NCBI RefSeq assembly: GCF_018863395.1
Contig: NZ_JAHKRR010000001.1
Location: 682,001 to 746,000 of the forward strand
DNA length: 64,000 nt
Origin: Sinomicrobium weinanense
GTDB taxonomy: Bacteria; Bacteroidota; Bacteroidia; Flavobacteriales; Flavobacteriaceae
Reading direction: 5' to 3'
Shown here: piece by piece, positions 8,203 through 17,267 of the stretch
Numbering within the stretch: position 1 is the first letter of the stretch
Layout of the letters: each line of letters opens with the position of its first letter
The notes under the pieces: model-generated
Database searches by the model: none
Told to the model about the DNA's origin: nothing
What the model saw: the letters and a program-made list of their open reading frames with translations, nothing else
Made by a program: the position numbers and the translations under genes

Positions 8203-8916
8203 ATGGAAGCAGTAAATAAAAAAATCTTATTGGTTGAAGACGATCCCAATTTCGGGATTGTTCTTAAAGATTATTTAGCGCTAAACAATTTTGATGTGGT
8301 TTTAGCAAAAAACGGGATGGAAGGTTTCGAAAAATTCCGGAAGGATAATTTCGACCTCTGTATCCTGGATGTAATGATGCCGTATAAAGACGGCTTTACT
8401 CTGGCTAAGGAGATCAGAGAAAAGAACGAGCATATACCGATCATATTCCTCACCGCCAAGACAATGAAGGAAGATGTTCTGAAAGGCTATAAAGCAGGTG
8501 CGGATGATTACCTGAACAAGCCTTTCGATTCGGAAGTACTGTTGTTCAAGATCAAGGCTATCCTTCAGCGAAAAGCCAATGCCGGAGCGGCGGAGAGCAG
8601 CCAGTTCGAGTTCCAGATCGGAAAATTCCACCTGAACTCAAAACTGCGTTTTCTCACATATGGAGACGAAGAGCCCATAAAGCTGTCGCCTAAGGAAAAC
8701 GAATTGCTGCGCCTGCTGGCACTGCACGAAAACGACCTGATGCCCAGGGAACTGGCGCTTACCAAAATATGGAGGGACGACAATTACTTTACCTCCAGGA
8801 GTATGGATGTGTATATTGCCAAGCTGAGAAAATATCTTAAAAAAGACGAAGATGTTGAAATACTCAACATTCACGGCGAAGGTTTCCGCCTCGTAGTAAA
8901 AAGCGAAGCAGAATAA
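8203..8916 (+). CDS. rprY: RprY-like OmpR-family response regulator
   Basis: 237 residues. The receiver domain has the acidic pair Asp13/Asp14, the phosphoacceptor Asp56 in CILDVMMP, the switch threonine in IFLTAK, and the conserved lysine in YLNKPF. The C-terminal winged helix ends with SRSMDVYIAKLRKYL and NIHGEGFRL, close to Bacteroides RprY as I remember it. It is phosphorylated by the kinase encoded just upstream and binds DNA. Target genes cannot be read from this window. Confidence 0.92.
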   Translation: MEAVNKKILLVEDDPNFGIVLKDYLALNNFDVVLAKNGMEGFEKFRKDNFDLCILDVMMPYKDGFTLAKEIREKNEHIPIIFLTAKTMKEDVLKGYKAGADDYLNKPFDSEVLLFKIKAILQRKANAGAAESSQFEFQIGKFHLNSKLRFLTYGDEEPIKLSPKENELLRLLALHENDLMPRELALTKIWRDDNYFTSRSMDVYIAKLRKYLKKDEDVEILNIHGEGFRLVVKSEAE

Positions 8917-8940
8917 CAATTTTCATCACTCCAAACAACA

Positions 8941-9009
8941 CTTCTGTCACACCCCGGGCGCAGTTAAGGGAATAAGCTAAAATCCCGCTGCGCTCGACGG
9001 TAACAGAAT
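8941..9009. repeat. Imperfect inverted repeat in rprY-rluA spacer
   Basis: The spacer between the convergent rprY and pseudouridine synthase genes holds an imperfect palindrome: CTTCTGTCAC on the left, GGTAACAGAA on the right, and a CGCAG/CTGCG pair inside. There is no T-run, so it is a spacer palindrome rather than a clear terminator. Confidence 0.4.
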
Positions 9010-9029
9010 ACTAATATCCTTTTCCCTCC

Positions 9030-9728
9030 CTAAAGCATACAGTTTTTCCACAAGGCATCTGTCGCTGGCGGTGGTGCCGTGACAGTTATTTCTTCCTTTT
9101 TAACAGGGTGAATAAAAGAGAGCTTTCGGGCGTGCAGGTGAATACTCGCGTCTTTATTACTCCGGTCAAATCCATATTTAAGATCGCCCTTTATCGGGCA
9201 TCCTATGCCAGATAGTTGTGCCCGTATCTGATGGTGCCTGCCCGTGTGCAGGTCTATTTCCAGAAGGTAGTAGCGCTGTAATTTTTTTACAATTTTATAG
9301 GTGAGGGCCGCTTTTTTTGCAGCGGGGACCTGCCTGGTATGGGCATAAGACCTGTTTTGCCTGGGGTTGCGCACCAACCAGTGTTCCAGGCGTTTTTCAT
9401 TCGCCGGAGGAGCGTTCTTTACGATGGCCCAATAGGTTTTCCGGGCCATTTTCTCCGCAAACATTTTGTTGAGCCTGGGCAATGCCTTGGAGGTCCGGGC
9501 AAATACCACGATACCACTTGTAGGCCTGTCGAGCCGGTGAACTACACCGAGGTAGACATTTCCGGGTTTGTCGTATTTTTCCTTAATGTATTCCTTGACA
9601 ACATCACTGAGCGGCTTATCTCCCGTCTTATCTCCCTGAACAATGTCTCCCGGGCGTTTGTTTACCACAATGAGATGATTGTCTTCGTAAAGTACCTGCA
9701 GATTGTTTTTATCGGAAAGCAATTTCAT
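9030..9728 (-). CDS. RluA-family RNA pseudouridine synthase
   Basis: 232 residues, a compact RluA-type enzyme without an S4 domain. The catalytic motif is VVHRLDRPTSG, with Asp67 as the nucleophile. Further family blocks are ARTSKALPRLNKMF and HTGRHHQIRAQL. It isomerises uridine to pseudouridine in rRNA or tRNA; the site cannot be assigned from the sequence. Transcribed leftward, it lies downstream of panB (102-base spacer containing an inverted repeat), so co-transcription is possible. Confidence 0.92.
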   Translation of the reverse strand: MKLLSDKNNLQVLYEDNHLIVVNKRPGDIVQGDKTGDKPLSDVVKEYIKEKYDKPGNVYLGVVHRLDRPTSGIVVFARTSKALPRLNKMFAEKMARKTYWAIVKNAPPANEKRLEHWLVRNPRQNRSYAHTRQVPAAKKAALTYKIVKKLQRYYLLEIDLHTGRHHQIRAQLSGIGCPIKGDLKYGFDRSNKDASIHLHARKLSFIHPVKKEEITVTAPPPATDALWKNCML

Positions 9729-9734
9729 TTATGA

Positions 9735-9766
9735 GTAACGATTAACGAATTACGATTTACGATTTT
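9735..9766. repeat. 8-base tandem repeats (AACGATT/ACGAATT/ACGATTT)
   Basis: Four or so variants of an 8-mer of the ACGATTTA type run head to tail just upstream of the pseudouridine synthase start. The last units also form the left arm of the inverted repeat at 9752-9815. Confidence 0.55.
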
Positions 9767-9815
9767 GGGACACTTTGATATCGGTTGAATTTCTTAACAC
9801 AAAATCGTAAATCGT
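9752..9815. repeat. 16-bp perfect inverted repeat
   Basis: Arms 9752-9767 and 9800-9815 are perfect reverse complements (ACGATTTACGATTTTG and its complement), separated by 32 bases. It lies between panB and the pseudouridine synthase gene and has no T-run. It could form a cruciform or RNA hairpin. Confidence 0.8.
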
Positions 9816-9829
9816 CAATCCAAAATCAA

Positions 9830-10648
9830 TCAATATTGTTCTTCCTCATTGGGGAAGTCCAGTGCCTTTACATCGTCTACATACCGGGACAGGGCCTTGG
9901 TCATATCGTCATAGAGGTTCATATAGCGGCGGAGAAAACGGGGACTGAATTCATAGGTCATTCCCAACAGATCGTGGAGTACCAGCACCTGCCCGTCCAC
10001 TCCGTTTCCGGCACCGATACCGATAACGGGGATGGAAACGCTTTCCGCAACCTCACGGGCCAGTTTGGCGGGGATCTTTTCCAGGACAATAGCAAAACAA
10101 CCTGTTTTTTCCAGGAAAATAGCATCTTCCTTCAGTTTTTGCGCTTCTTCTTCTTCCTTGGCCCTTACGGTGTAAGATCCGAATTTGTAGATGGATTGCG
10201 GGGTAAGGCCCAGATGGCCCATAACCGGGATCCCGGCATTCAATATCCTTTTTATGGACTCTTTGATCTCCTTGCCGCCTTCCAGTTTTATAGCGTGGGC
10301 CCCGCTCTCTTTCATGATGCGAATGGCAGAACGAAGAGCCTCTTTGGGGTCGGACTGGTAACTTCCGAAGGGGAGGTCCACTACTACCAGAGCCCGCTTT
10401 ACGGCCCGTATCACTGACGAAGCGTGGTATATCATCTGGTCCAGGGTTATGGGCAGGGTAGTTTCGTGCCCGGCCATGACATTACTGGCCGAATCGCCGA
10501 CCAGTATAACATCGATTCCCGCACCGTCCACGATCTTGGCCATGGAATAGTCGTAAGCCGTGAGCATACTTATTTTTTCGGCGTGTTCTTTCATCTCTAT
10601 CAGAGATTTTACCGTAACCCTCTTGTATTCTTTTTTTGCAACGGACAT
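9830..10648 (-). CDS. panB: 3-methyl-2-oxobutanoate hydroxymethyltransferase (ketopantoate hydroxymethyltransferase)
   Basis: 272 residues from the ATG at 10648, the usual PanB length; an in-frame ATG eight codons earlier is also possible. Family motifs: [33 protein letters not shown] (metal-binding Asp52), [10 protein letters not shown] and [16 protein letters not shown]. It transfers a hydroxymethyl group from 5,10-methylene-THF to 2-oxoisovalerate, the first committed step to pantothenate and CoA. panC/panD are not adjacent. Confidence 0.96.
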   Translation of the reverse strand: MSVAKKEYKRVTVKSLIEMKEHAEKISMLTAYDYSMAKIVDGAGIDVILVGDSASNVMAGHETTLPITLDQMIYHASSVIRAVKRALVVVDLPFGSYQSDPKEALRSAIRIMKESGAHAIKLEGGKEIKESIKRILNAGIPVMGHLGLTPQSIYKFGSYTVRAKEEEEAQKLKEDAIFLEKTGCFAIVLEKIPAKLAREVAESVSIPVIGIGAGNGVDGQVLVLHDLLGMTYEFSPRFLRRYMNLYDDMTKALSRYVDDVKALDFPNEEEQY

Positions 10649-10679
10649 GATTTGTTGTTTATTTTGGTTCAAAATTCAA

Positions 10680-10787
10680 CCCTTCGACTACACTTCGGCA
10701 CACTCAGTGTACCACGTTCAGGGTGACAGGTTCAAAGTTCAGAGTTTCAGATTTCCCAATCCGGTCCCTGAGCGGAGCCGAAGGGGA
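10680..10787. repeat. CCCTTCG...CGAAGGG palindromic intergenic element
   Basis: Starting with CCCTTCGACTACACTTCGG and ending with CCCTGAGCGGAGCCGAAGGG, the panB upstream spacer carries two facing copies of a CCTTCGRCTNCRCTCAGGG-like sequence, a type of repeat I know from flavobacterial intergenic regions. A further degenerate copy (TTTATCCTGAGTGAAATCGAAGG) is near 42624. It lies between divergent genes. Confidence 0.55.
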
Positions 10788-10831
10788 AATTGTTGTAAAA
10801 GTACTAAATTGTATGCTTAAATTCACGATCT

Positions 10832-11293
10832 ATGAGAGCGGTTTTATTTTTAGGGTTGTTGCTGTGCCTGGGATGCCTTAATGCGCAGCCAATACCGGAA
10901 AAAAAGGCTATCAGGAAGGCCATAGAAGAATTCTTTGACGCTTTTCACGCGCAGCACCCGGCGCGGTTAAAACGCACTGCTGGCCCCGGGTGTATCCTGA
11001 AGAGCATTTCAGTAAACGGTGAAGGGCAGGTAATCGTAAGCACACAAACTTTTGATGGGTTTGTAAAAACAGTGACAACTTTACCGGAAACAGTAGATTT
11101 CAGGGAAAAACTACTGTCCTTTGACATTCGCCACGACGGACTGATGGCCCATGCATGGACACCTTATGAGTTTTATTACGACCATAAGCTGCACCATACC
11201 GGGGTAAACTCCTTTGTACTGTTCCGGGATGAGAAAGGGGAGTGGAAGATCATCGGTATAACCGATACCAGGAAAAAGAACATATCCCGGTAA
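10832..11293 (+). CDS. Secreted NTF2-like (SnoaL-type) protein of unknown function
   Basis: 153 residues with an N-terminal signal peptide (MRAVLFLGLLLCLGCLNAQ). The mature part looks like an NTF2-like cone fold: a helix with IRKAIEEFFDAFHAQHP, then beta strands around ILKSISVNG, and the C-terminal strands GVNSFVLFRDEKGEWKIIGI. The last block is typical of DUF4440/SnoaL-like proteins in Bacteroidota. Members range from enzymes to binding proteins, so no reaction is assigned. It has its own spacer on both sides and appears monocistronic. Confidence 0.75.
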   Translation: MRAVLFLGLLLCLGCLNAQPIPEKKAIRKAIEEFFDAFHAQHPARLKRTAGPGCILKSISVNGEGQVIVSTQTFDGFVKTVTTLPETVDFREKLLSFDIRHDGLMAHAWTPYEFYYDHKLHHTGVNSFVLFRDEKGEWKIIGITDTRKKNISR

Positions 11294-11431
11294 TCCGTGA
11301 TTTTACGATCAGGCAAGGGCATTCCATATGCTTTTTGGGCTAAATTTTATTTCTTTGTGTTGCGATACCATCGGCAAAAAAGAAGAGTATGGTATTGAGA
11401 TCTTTTTATCCGTAATCTTTCCCGCTCGTAT

Positions 11432-12898
11432 ATGAAAAAATTGTTATTGTATTCTGTGTTTTTGTTTTTGGTCATTCTCCCGGGATATGGCCAGTATACC
11501 ATAAAAGATGTTCCCAGCCCAAAGCTGAAGGGGCAGGACCATTTTGTGAGCAATCCGGACGGAATACTGAGTTCTTCTGCCGAGAATTCCATCAATGCGC
11601 TTGCTGTTGACATAGAACGCCAGACTACCGCAGAGGTGGCCGTGGTAGTGATCCGGGATTTTGAGGGGAGTGATGATTTTCAATTTGCTTTCGACCTCTT
11701 TAACGAATGGGGAGTAGGGAAAGCAGAGAACGATAACGGACTGTTGTTGCTGGTGGCCCGAGACAAGAGGGTATACAGGTTTATCACTGGCTATGGTATG
11801 GAAGCTACATTGCCCGATGCCTTGTTAAAACGTATAGGGGAGTTCTATTTGATACCTCATTTCAGGCAGAAGCAATACGACAAAGGCATATTGAAGGCCA
11901 TGGAAACGATCAGTGAGATCATACTATCGCCGGAAAAAGCCGATGAGATCAAGGCAGGATTAAAACAACCGTCTTTTTGGGACCGCAATAAATGGGTGTT
12001 CCTGGACTCACTCCTGATCATTCTTCTGGTTTTTGCTTTGTTGAAGTGGATGGATCACATTCTTAAGAAAGCAATAAAAGATAAGAGAAGGTTAAAAGGA
12101 AACAAGTTATTAGGCACTTATAATCTCATAGGCTGCGGATGTACTTTGTTTTTCGCATTTATAGCGTTGATCGTTGTAATAGTCGTTACCGGACAACCGG
12201 AAAAAATTTTCCGCATGTCGTTAGTACCCTGGTACATGGCTGCCTTGGGAAGCCTTCTTGTTTTTGCGAAATACGATAGGGGAAATGAACTTGTTTTCAA
12301 GTCGTTCCGCGATGAAAAAAACAGGCTCGAAGCCCTGGGGGAATACCACCGCAGCATGTTGCTTCCCCTGTTGGTATCTCCCCTGGCACTACTAACCGTA
12401 TGGAGATTCAGGAGGAGGCAAAAAAGAATGAGTCAGCGGTTTGTTCCCCCGGACAATAGCGGGGCCTGGGAAAGAATGGACAGGGACAAACTGAAGATGA
12501 AGACTGAATTACTCAGTACGGGGCAGTGGAAAGAAGAGTGGGCCCTGTCGCGAAGTTACGAGATATGGAAACATAAGGAGACCGGAGAGATCCGGTTAGT
12601 GGCCTGGGATGGCAGTAAGGCCCGGGATTATTCCGATTGTCCTTCCTGCGGATATAAGACACTGAAAAAACCCGTGATCAAAACGATCAGGGCAGCTACC
12701 TATAAAAGACAGGGGAAGGGCGAGCGTATAAGTAAATGCGTGTTTTGTGAACATGTTGAAAATCTTGGCGTCGTGGTGATCCCGCGTAAACAAAGAAGCT
12801 CATCATCTTCGGGTGGAAGTTCCGGCGGTAGCTCCGGGGGCGGGGGCAGTTTCGGCGGAGGAAGCAGCGGGGGAGGCGGCGCCGGGGGAAGCTGGTAA
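11432..12898 (+). CDS. TPM-domain protein with C-terminal Cys motif and Gly/Ser-rich tail
   Basis: 488 residues. A signal peptide (~1-20) is followed by a TPM domain (about 35-175; FVSNPDGILSSSAENSIN and GKAENDNGLLLLVARDKRVYRFITGYGME are characteristic). Hydrophobic segments lie at ~190-208, ~230-255 and ~270. A segment with two CxxC pairs (CPSCGYKT near 403 and CVFC near 435) looks like a metal-binding ribbon. The tail is a run of Gly and Ser ending in GGAGGSW, as in YgcG-type proteins. TPM domains are linked to photosystem repair in plants; in bacteria the role is unclear. Monocistronic. Confidence 0.82.
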   Translation: MKKLLLYSVFLFLVILPGYGQYTIKDVPSPKLKGQDHFVSNPDGILSSSAENSINALAVDIERQTTAEVAVVVIRDFEGSDDFQFAFDLFNEWGVGKAENDNGLLLLVARDKRVYRFITGYGMEATLPDALLKRIGEFYLIPHFRQKQYDKGILKAMETISEIILSPEKADEIKAGLKQPSFWDRNKWVFLDSLLIILLVFALLKWMDHILKKAIKDKRRLKGNKLLGTYNLIGCGCTLFFAFIALIVVIVVTGQPEKIFRMSLVPWYMAALGSLLVFAKYDRGNELVFKSFRDEKNRLEALGEYHRSMLLPLLVSPLALLTVWRFRRRQKRMSQRFVPPDNSGAWERMDRDKLKMKTELLSTGQWKEEWALSRSYEIWKHKETGEIRLVAWDGSKARDYSDCPSCGYKTLKKPVIKTIRAATYKRQGKGERISKCVFCEHVENLGVVVIPRKQRSSSSSGGSSGGSSGGGGSFGGGSSGGGGAGGSW

Positions 12899-12933
12899 AA
12901 CGGGTTATACCTTGTAAAGCCCGGTACGGATCT

Positions 12934-14358
12934 CTAGCAATCCGATAAAAATACGCCCACTGCCAGTCCTCCTTCAGAAGTTTCCTTGTACTTGGAGTTC
13001 ATGTCCTTGGCCGTTTCCCACATGGTGTTGACCACTTTGTCCAGGGGGACCTTGGCATTTCTGGGATCGCTGTCCATAGCCAGTTCTGCCGCGTTGATCG
13101 CCTTTATGGCACCCATGGCATTCCGTTCTATACAAGGCACCTGTACCAATCCGCCGATAGGGTCGCAGGTAAGCCCGAGGTGGTGTTCCATGGCTATTTC
13201 TGCAGCCATCAGTATTTGTTCGGTGCTACCTCCTGACAGTTCTGTTAAACCGGCAGCGGCCATCGCGGAAGAAACACCTATTTCGGCCTGGCACCCTCCC
13301 ATGGCTGCCGATATGGTAGCCCCTTTTTTAAAGATACTGCCAATTTCTCCGGCCACAAGCAGAAAACGCTTTATATGCTCAAAACCGGCATCGTGGTTTT
13401 CAATGACCATATAGTACATCAACACAGCGGGGATCACCCCGGCACTTCCGTTGGTGGGGGCGGTGACCACCCGGCCCAGGGAGGCGTTTACTTCATTGAC
13501 ACTAAGGGCAAAGCAGCTTACCCATTTGAGTATCTGCCGGAATTTCACCTCTGTTTTCCGTATGGTCCCGAGCCATTCCTGAGGGGTGTTATAAGGAAGC
13601 TCCCCCTTGAGTTTCTGGTATGAATCGTATGCGCGGCGCCTTACCTGCAATCCTCCCGGGAGCGTGCCTTCGGAATGACAGCCGATGTACATGCACTCCA
13701 GCATAGTATCCCACACCCTTTGCAGTTCACGATCGATCTCCGCGTCGGTTCTCAGCGACCGTTCGTTCTCAAGGACAATTTCACAGACATTTTTGTTTTC
13801 ACGGAGGCAATATTCCTGGAGTTGAGCCGCATTTTCAACGGGATAGGGAAAGCGGTTGAATGCCTTTATATTTTTTTTGGCAGAAACTCTTTCTTCCTTG
13901 ACCACAAAACCTCCACCTATGGAATAATAGGTTTCAGAGAAGGTATCACCTTTATCGGAAACCGCCGTAAATTCCATACCGTTGGCATGAAATGGCAGAA
14001 ATTCCTTCCGAAAGGCAATATCTGTGGCCATGTCGAACTTTATGGTATAGGTATTTCCAAAGCAGATCTCCTTCCTTTCCTTCACACAGTTGATGATCTC
14101 CGGGATCTCTTCTACCGGGACGTATTCCGGGTCCTTTCCGGAAAGCCCGAGGACCACGGCCAGATCGGTAGCATGCCCTTTTCCCGTCAGTGACAGGGAG
14201 CCGTAAAGGTTTACCTTTATAGATACAATATGATGAAAACAGCCTTCTTCCCTGAGTTCGTCAATCCATCGTTCCGCAGCTCTCCAGGGGCCTAACGTAT
14301 GCGAGCTGGATGGGCCTATGCCGATCTTTAGCATATCAAAAACACTAATGCACTCCAT
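12934..14358 (-). CDS. sdaA: L-serine ammonia-lyase (L-serine dehydratase), single chain, Fe-S
   Basis: 474 residues from the ATG at 14358, giving the family N-terminus [20 protein letters not shown]; an upstream in-frame ATG would add 63 residues with no family match. Both the beta half (N-terminal, [12 protein letters not shown]) and alpha half (C-terminal, [14 protein letters not shown]) are fused, as in type II enzymes. Likely [4Fe-4S] cysteines are in [17 protein letters not shown] and [11 protein letters not shown]. It converts L-serine to pyruvate and ammonia. Fe-S enzymes of this kind are oxygen-sensitive. Confidence 0.95.
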   Translation of the reverse strand: MECISVFDMLKIGIGPSSSHTLGPWRAAERWIDELREEGCFHHIVSIKVNLYGSLSLTGKGHATDLAVVLGLSGKDPEYVPVEEIPEIINCVKERKEICFGNTYTIKFDMATDIAFRKEFLPFHANGMEFTAVSDKGDTFSETYYSIGGGFVVKEERVSAKKNIKAFNRFPYPVENAAQLQEYCLRENKNVCEIVLENERSLRTDAEIDRELQRVWDTMLECMYIGCHSEGTLPGGLQVRRRAYDSYQKLKGELPYNTPQEWLGTIRKTEVKFRQILKWVSCFALSVNEVNASLGRVVTAPTNGSAGVIPAVLMYYMVIENHDAGFEHIKRFLLVAGEIGSIFKKGATISAAMGGCQAEIGVSSAMAAAGLTELSGGSTEQILMAAEIAMEHHLGLTCDPIGGLVQVPCIERNAMGAIKAINAAELAMDSDPRNAKVPLDKVVNTMWETAKDMNSKYKETSEGGLAVGVFLSDC

Positions 14359-14876
14359 AACTATGCTATATCTGGTCATCCCGCCACAAAGACCGCGGGA
14401 CAGACAAGTGTTATAAAATATAATGATACTCCCGGTATGCGTTACAATACCAACAAAAATACAGAGGCAAATATAAATGAATAGTTGAGAAATCACGGTG
14501 GAAGGGAGAAGGATTTTTGTTTGGGAATTTGGCTTTGGGGCTAACATTTTGGTTTAGCCTGGTTTTGAGTGTCTTGTTAGGTTAACCCCCCCCCTGTGTC
14601 CCCCCTCAAAGGGGGAGCCTTATCTTTTTTAAGAGAATTTCATTCCCCCATTGAGGGGGGACACAGGGGGGTGTCAATCTATGTTATTGAATCCCTCCGC
14701 CACCCCTCCGGGGCAATGACCACGACAGTATTTTTATATGGGCTTTCCGTCAAAATGACAGGAATGTTTTCAATATGGCAGTAAAAATCTGATTATGATT
14801 TTTTGGCACAGTGATTGACTTATCGATAGCAAGCAAGTAAAAACACCAAAAAAATAAAAATAAGAAACACACTATT
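14359..14876. other. Intergenic region between divergent sdaA and dnaK
   Basis: About 520 bases without a gene. It contains the long C-rich hairpin at 14589-14671. The 60 bases before dnaK are A-rich, as is common before highly translated Bacteroidota genes. I could not find a consensus TAnnTTTG box at a convincing place for dnaK, nor a CIRCE-type element. Confidence 0.6.
14589..14671. repeat. C-rich palindromic element, copy 1
   Basis: Arms 14589-14609 and 14651-14671 are perfect 21-base complements (CCCCCTGTGTCCCCCCTCAA type). After one mismatch a further six pairs form (GGGGGA/TCCCCC), leaving a loop of ~27 bases. A near-identical element lies at 27047-27125 and a degenerate one at 22858-23148. 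No ORF of its own. Confidence 0.85.
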
Positions 14877-16793
14877 ATGAGTAAGATTATTGGAATCGAT
14901 TTAGGTACTACGAACTCCTGCGTTTCCGTAATGGAAGGTAATGAGCCCGTAGTGATACCTAATGCTGAAGGAAAAAGGACAACGCCTTCTGTGATTGCGT
15001 TTGTAGAAGGAGGGGAGATCAAGGTGGGAGACCCGGCAAAACGCCAGGCAGTGACCAACCCGCATAAAACCATTTATTCCATTAAGCGTTTTATGGGGAA
15101 CAAATTTTCCGAATCCCAAAAGGAAGCGGGCAGAGTACCCTATAAAGTGGTAAAAGGAGATAACGATACACCCCGTGTGGATATAGAAGGACGTTTATAC
15201 ACTCCCCAGGAATTGTCTGCCATGATCCTTCAAAAAATGAAGAAAACGGCCGAAGATTACCTCGGGCAGGAAATCACAGAGGCAGTGATCACCGTTCCGG
15301 CCTATTTTAACGACTCCCAGCGTCAGGCTACCAAAGAAGCCGGGGAGATCTCCGGACTGAAAGTACAGCGTATTATCAACGAACCTACTGCTGCGGCCCT
15401 GGCTTATGGCCTGGACAAATCCGGTAAAGACCAGAAGGTTGCCGTATATGACCTCGGGGGAGGTACTTTCGATATTTCCGTACTGGAACTCGGTGACGGC
15501 GTTTTTGAAGTATTGTCTACCAACGGGGATACACACCTGGGAGGTGACGACTTTGACGAAGTTATTATCAACTGGCTCGCAGACGAGTTTAAACAGGAAG
15601 AAGATGTAGACCTTCGCAAAGATCCGATGGCACTGCAACGTTTGAAAGAAGCTGCGGAAAAAGCCAAGATCGAATTGTCTTCTTCTTCACAGACCGAAAT
15701 AAACCTGCCGTATGTCACAGCTACGGCTTCAGGACCGAAACACCTGGTAAAAACCCTGACAAGGGCCAAATTTGAACAACTGGCAGACGAACTGGTAAAG
15801 CGTTCCATGCTTCCATGTGAAAAAGCGCTGAAAGATGCCGGATTGTCTAAATCAGACATCGACGAGGTGATCCTGGTAGGTGGTTCTACCCGTATCCCCA
15901 AGATACAGGAAGAAGTAGAGAAGTTCTTTGGTAAAAAGCCCTCTAAAGGCGTTAACCCCGATGAAGTAGTGGCCGTAGGTGCCGCCATTCAGGGAGGTGT
16001 ACTTACCGGAGACGTAAAAGACGTATTGCTGCTGGATGTAACCCCCTTGTCACTGGGTATCGAAACCATGGGAGGAGTGATGACCAAGCTCATCGAGTCC
16101 AACACCACTATCCCTTCCAAGAAATCACAGGTATTCTCTACGGCAGCAGATAACCAGCCTTCTGTGGAAATCCACGTATTGCAGGGAGAAAGGCCCATGG
16201 CCAATGACAACAAGACCATTGGACGTTTCCACCTGGACGGTATTCCGCCTGCACCGAGAGGTACGCCGCAAATTGAGGTTACTTTCGACATCGATGCCAA
16301 CGGTATCATCAAGGTGTCGGCTACGGACAAGGCTACCGGAAAATCACAGGATATCCGTATTGAGGCTTCTTCCGGGCTTACCGAGGAGGAAATAGAAAAA
16401 ATGAAGAAAGAGGCCGAAGCCAATGCAGAAGCCGATAAGAAAGCCAAAGAGAAAGTGGATAAGCTCAATGAGGCCGATGCCATGATCTTCCAGACTGAAA
16501 AGCAACTGAAGGAATTCGGTGATAAATTGTCTGATGACAAGAAAAAACCGATAGAAGATGCACTGGAAGAATTGAAAAAGGCTTATGAAAGCAAGGATGT
16601 TGCCGTGATCGAGCCTGCCCTGGCCAAGATCAACGAAGCCTGGAAAACCGCCAGTGAAGAAATGTACAAAGCACAGGCCGAAGCACAACAAAACGGTGCT
16701 CCGGAAGGTGCAGAAGCCAATGCTTCAGCTGATGACAAGAAGAAGCAGGAAGGTGATGATGTACAGGATGTAGATTTTGAAGAAGTGAAATAA
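14877..16793 (+). CDS. dnaK: Molecular chaperone DnaK (Hsp70)
   Basis: 638 residues, full length. The ATPase domain begins [15 protein letters not shown] and carries [13 protein letters not shown] and [14 protein letters not shown]. The substrate-binding domain contains [16 protein letters not shown]. The C-terminus ends [11 protein letters not shown], the typical acidic EEVK-type tail. It binds exposed hydrophobic peptides in an ATP cycle with DnaJ and GrpE, which are not encoded next to it here. It is followed by a strong terminator, so it is a single-gene unit. Confidence 0.98.
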   Translation: MSKIIGIDLGTTNSCVSVMEGNEPVVIPNAEGKRTTPSVIAFVEGGEIKVGDPAKRQAVTNPHKTIYSIKRFMGNKFSESQKEAGRVPYKVVKGDNDTPRVDIEGRLYTPQELSAMILQKMKKTAEDYLGQEITEAVITVPAYFNDSQRQATKEAGEISGLKVQRIINEPTAAALAYGLDKSGKDQKVAVYDLGGGTFDISVLELGDGVFEVLSTNGDTHLGGDDFDEVIINWLADEFKQEEDVDLRKDPMALQRLKEAAEKAKIELSSSSQTEINLPYVTATASGPKHLVKTLTRAKFEQLADELVKRSMLPCEKALKDAGLSKSDIDEVILVGGSTRIPKIQEEVEKFFGKKPSKGVNPDEVVAVGAAIQGGVLTGDVKDVLLLDVTPLSLGIETMGGVMTKLIESNTTIPSKKSQVFSTAADNQPSVEIHVLQGERPMANDNKTIGRFHLDGIPPAPRGTPQIEVTFDIDANGIIKVSATDKATGKSQDIRIEASSGLTEEEIEKMKKEAEANAEADKKAKEKVDKLNEADAMIFQTEKQLKEFGDKLSDDKKKPIEDALEELKKAYESKDVAVIEPALAKINEAWKTASEEMYKAQAEAQQNGAPEGAEANASADDKKKQEGDDVQDVDFEEVK

Positions 16794-16820
16794 GGGATAA
16801 ACCTTTTTCCGAGTTATACT

Positions 16821-16855
16821 AAAGCTGCCTGAATTATTTTCGGGCAGCTTTTTTT
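16821..16855 (+). terminator. Rho-independent terminator of dnaK
   Basis: Stem 16822-16831 with 16841-16850 (AAGCTGCCTG / CGGGCAGCTT, one G-T pair), nine-base loop, then a run of seven T. Confidence 0.88.
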
Positions 16856-17053
16856 AGTTACATGTTGGATGGGCCATATACCTGAAAGTGTTCTTTTTTT
16901 CAGGAGATGTAAGTATACGGATATTTTAGCCACAACTTTTCTCCGGTTTTTTCATATGTAGGCAGAACGACGAAACAATTCTGTATAAAGGTCCTTTCAT
17001 CAAACCTGCAACTTTCAAAGCGCATCGTTATTGAGCCGGTGAAGCTCCTGAAT
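16856..17053. other. Spacer between dnaK and the S8 peptidase terminators
   Basis: The dnaK-peptidase gap is ~470 bases in all. Apart from a terminator at each side, this central ~200 bases shows only a small CCTGAAA/TTTCAGG hairpin near 16882. I see no ORF or RNA gene in it. Confidence 0.5.
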
Positions 17054-17098
17054 AAAAAAAGAGACCGCTCAAAAAATCAATTTTGAGCGAATCTCTCT
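17054..17098 (-). terminator. Rho-independent terminator of the S8 peptidase gene
   Basis: Read on the minus strand: stem GAGAGAT-CGCTCAAAA pairing with TTTTGAGCG-GTCTC (17061-17098), followed by seven T (plus-strand A-run 17054-17060). It is ~170 bases past the stop codon at 17268. Confidence 0.8.
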
Positions 17099-17267
17099 AC
17101 CCCAATTACCATAAACATGGTTCCAATGCGCATAATGATTATATGCTGCACGTTTATATGTATAAATATACGATTTATTTCGTCTTTTTGCGAATATCTT
17201 CGTATTTATTTTTTACTTATATTAAAATTATATGATTTCCAGGTAAATAAAATCAGTCTTTTATCTG

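Noticed and set aside
14359-14547. N-terminal 63-residue extension of L-serine dehydratase
   Set aside because: No family match; the chosen start at 14358 gives the conserved N-terminus.
14596-14784. Open frame across the C-rich hairpin upstream of dnaK
   Set aside because: Runs through a palindrome with low-complexity coding and has no homologous feature I recognise.
15404-15988. 194-codon frame opposite dnaK
   Set aside because: Serine-rich antisense shadow of the ATPase domain; known as a common artefact in dnaK genes.
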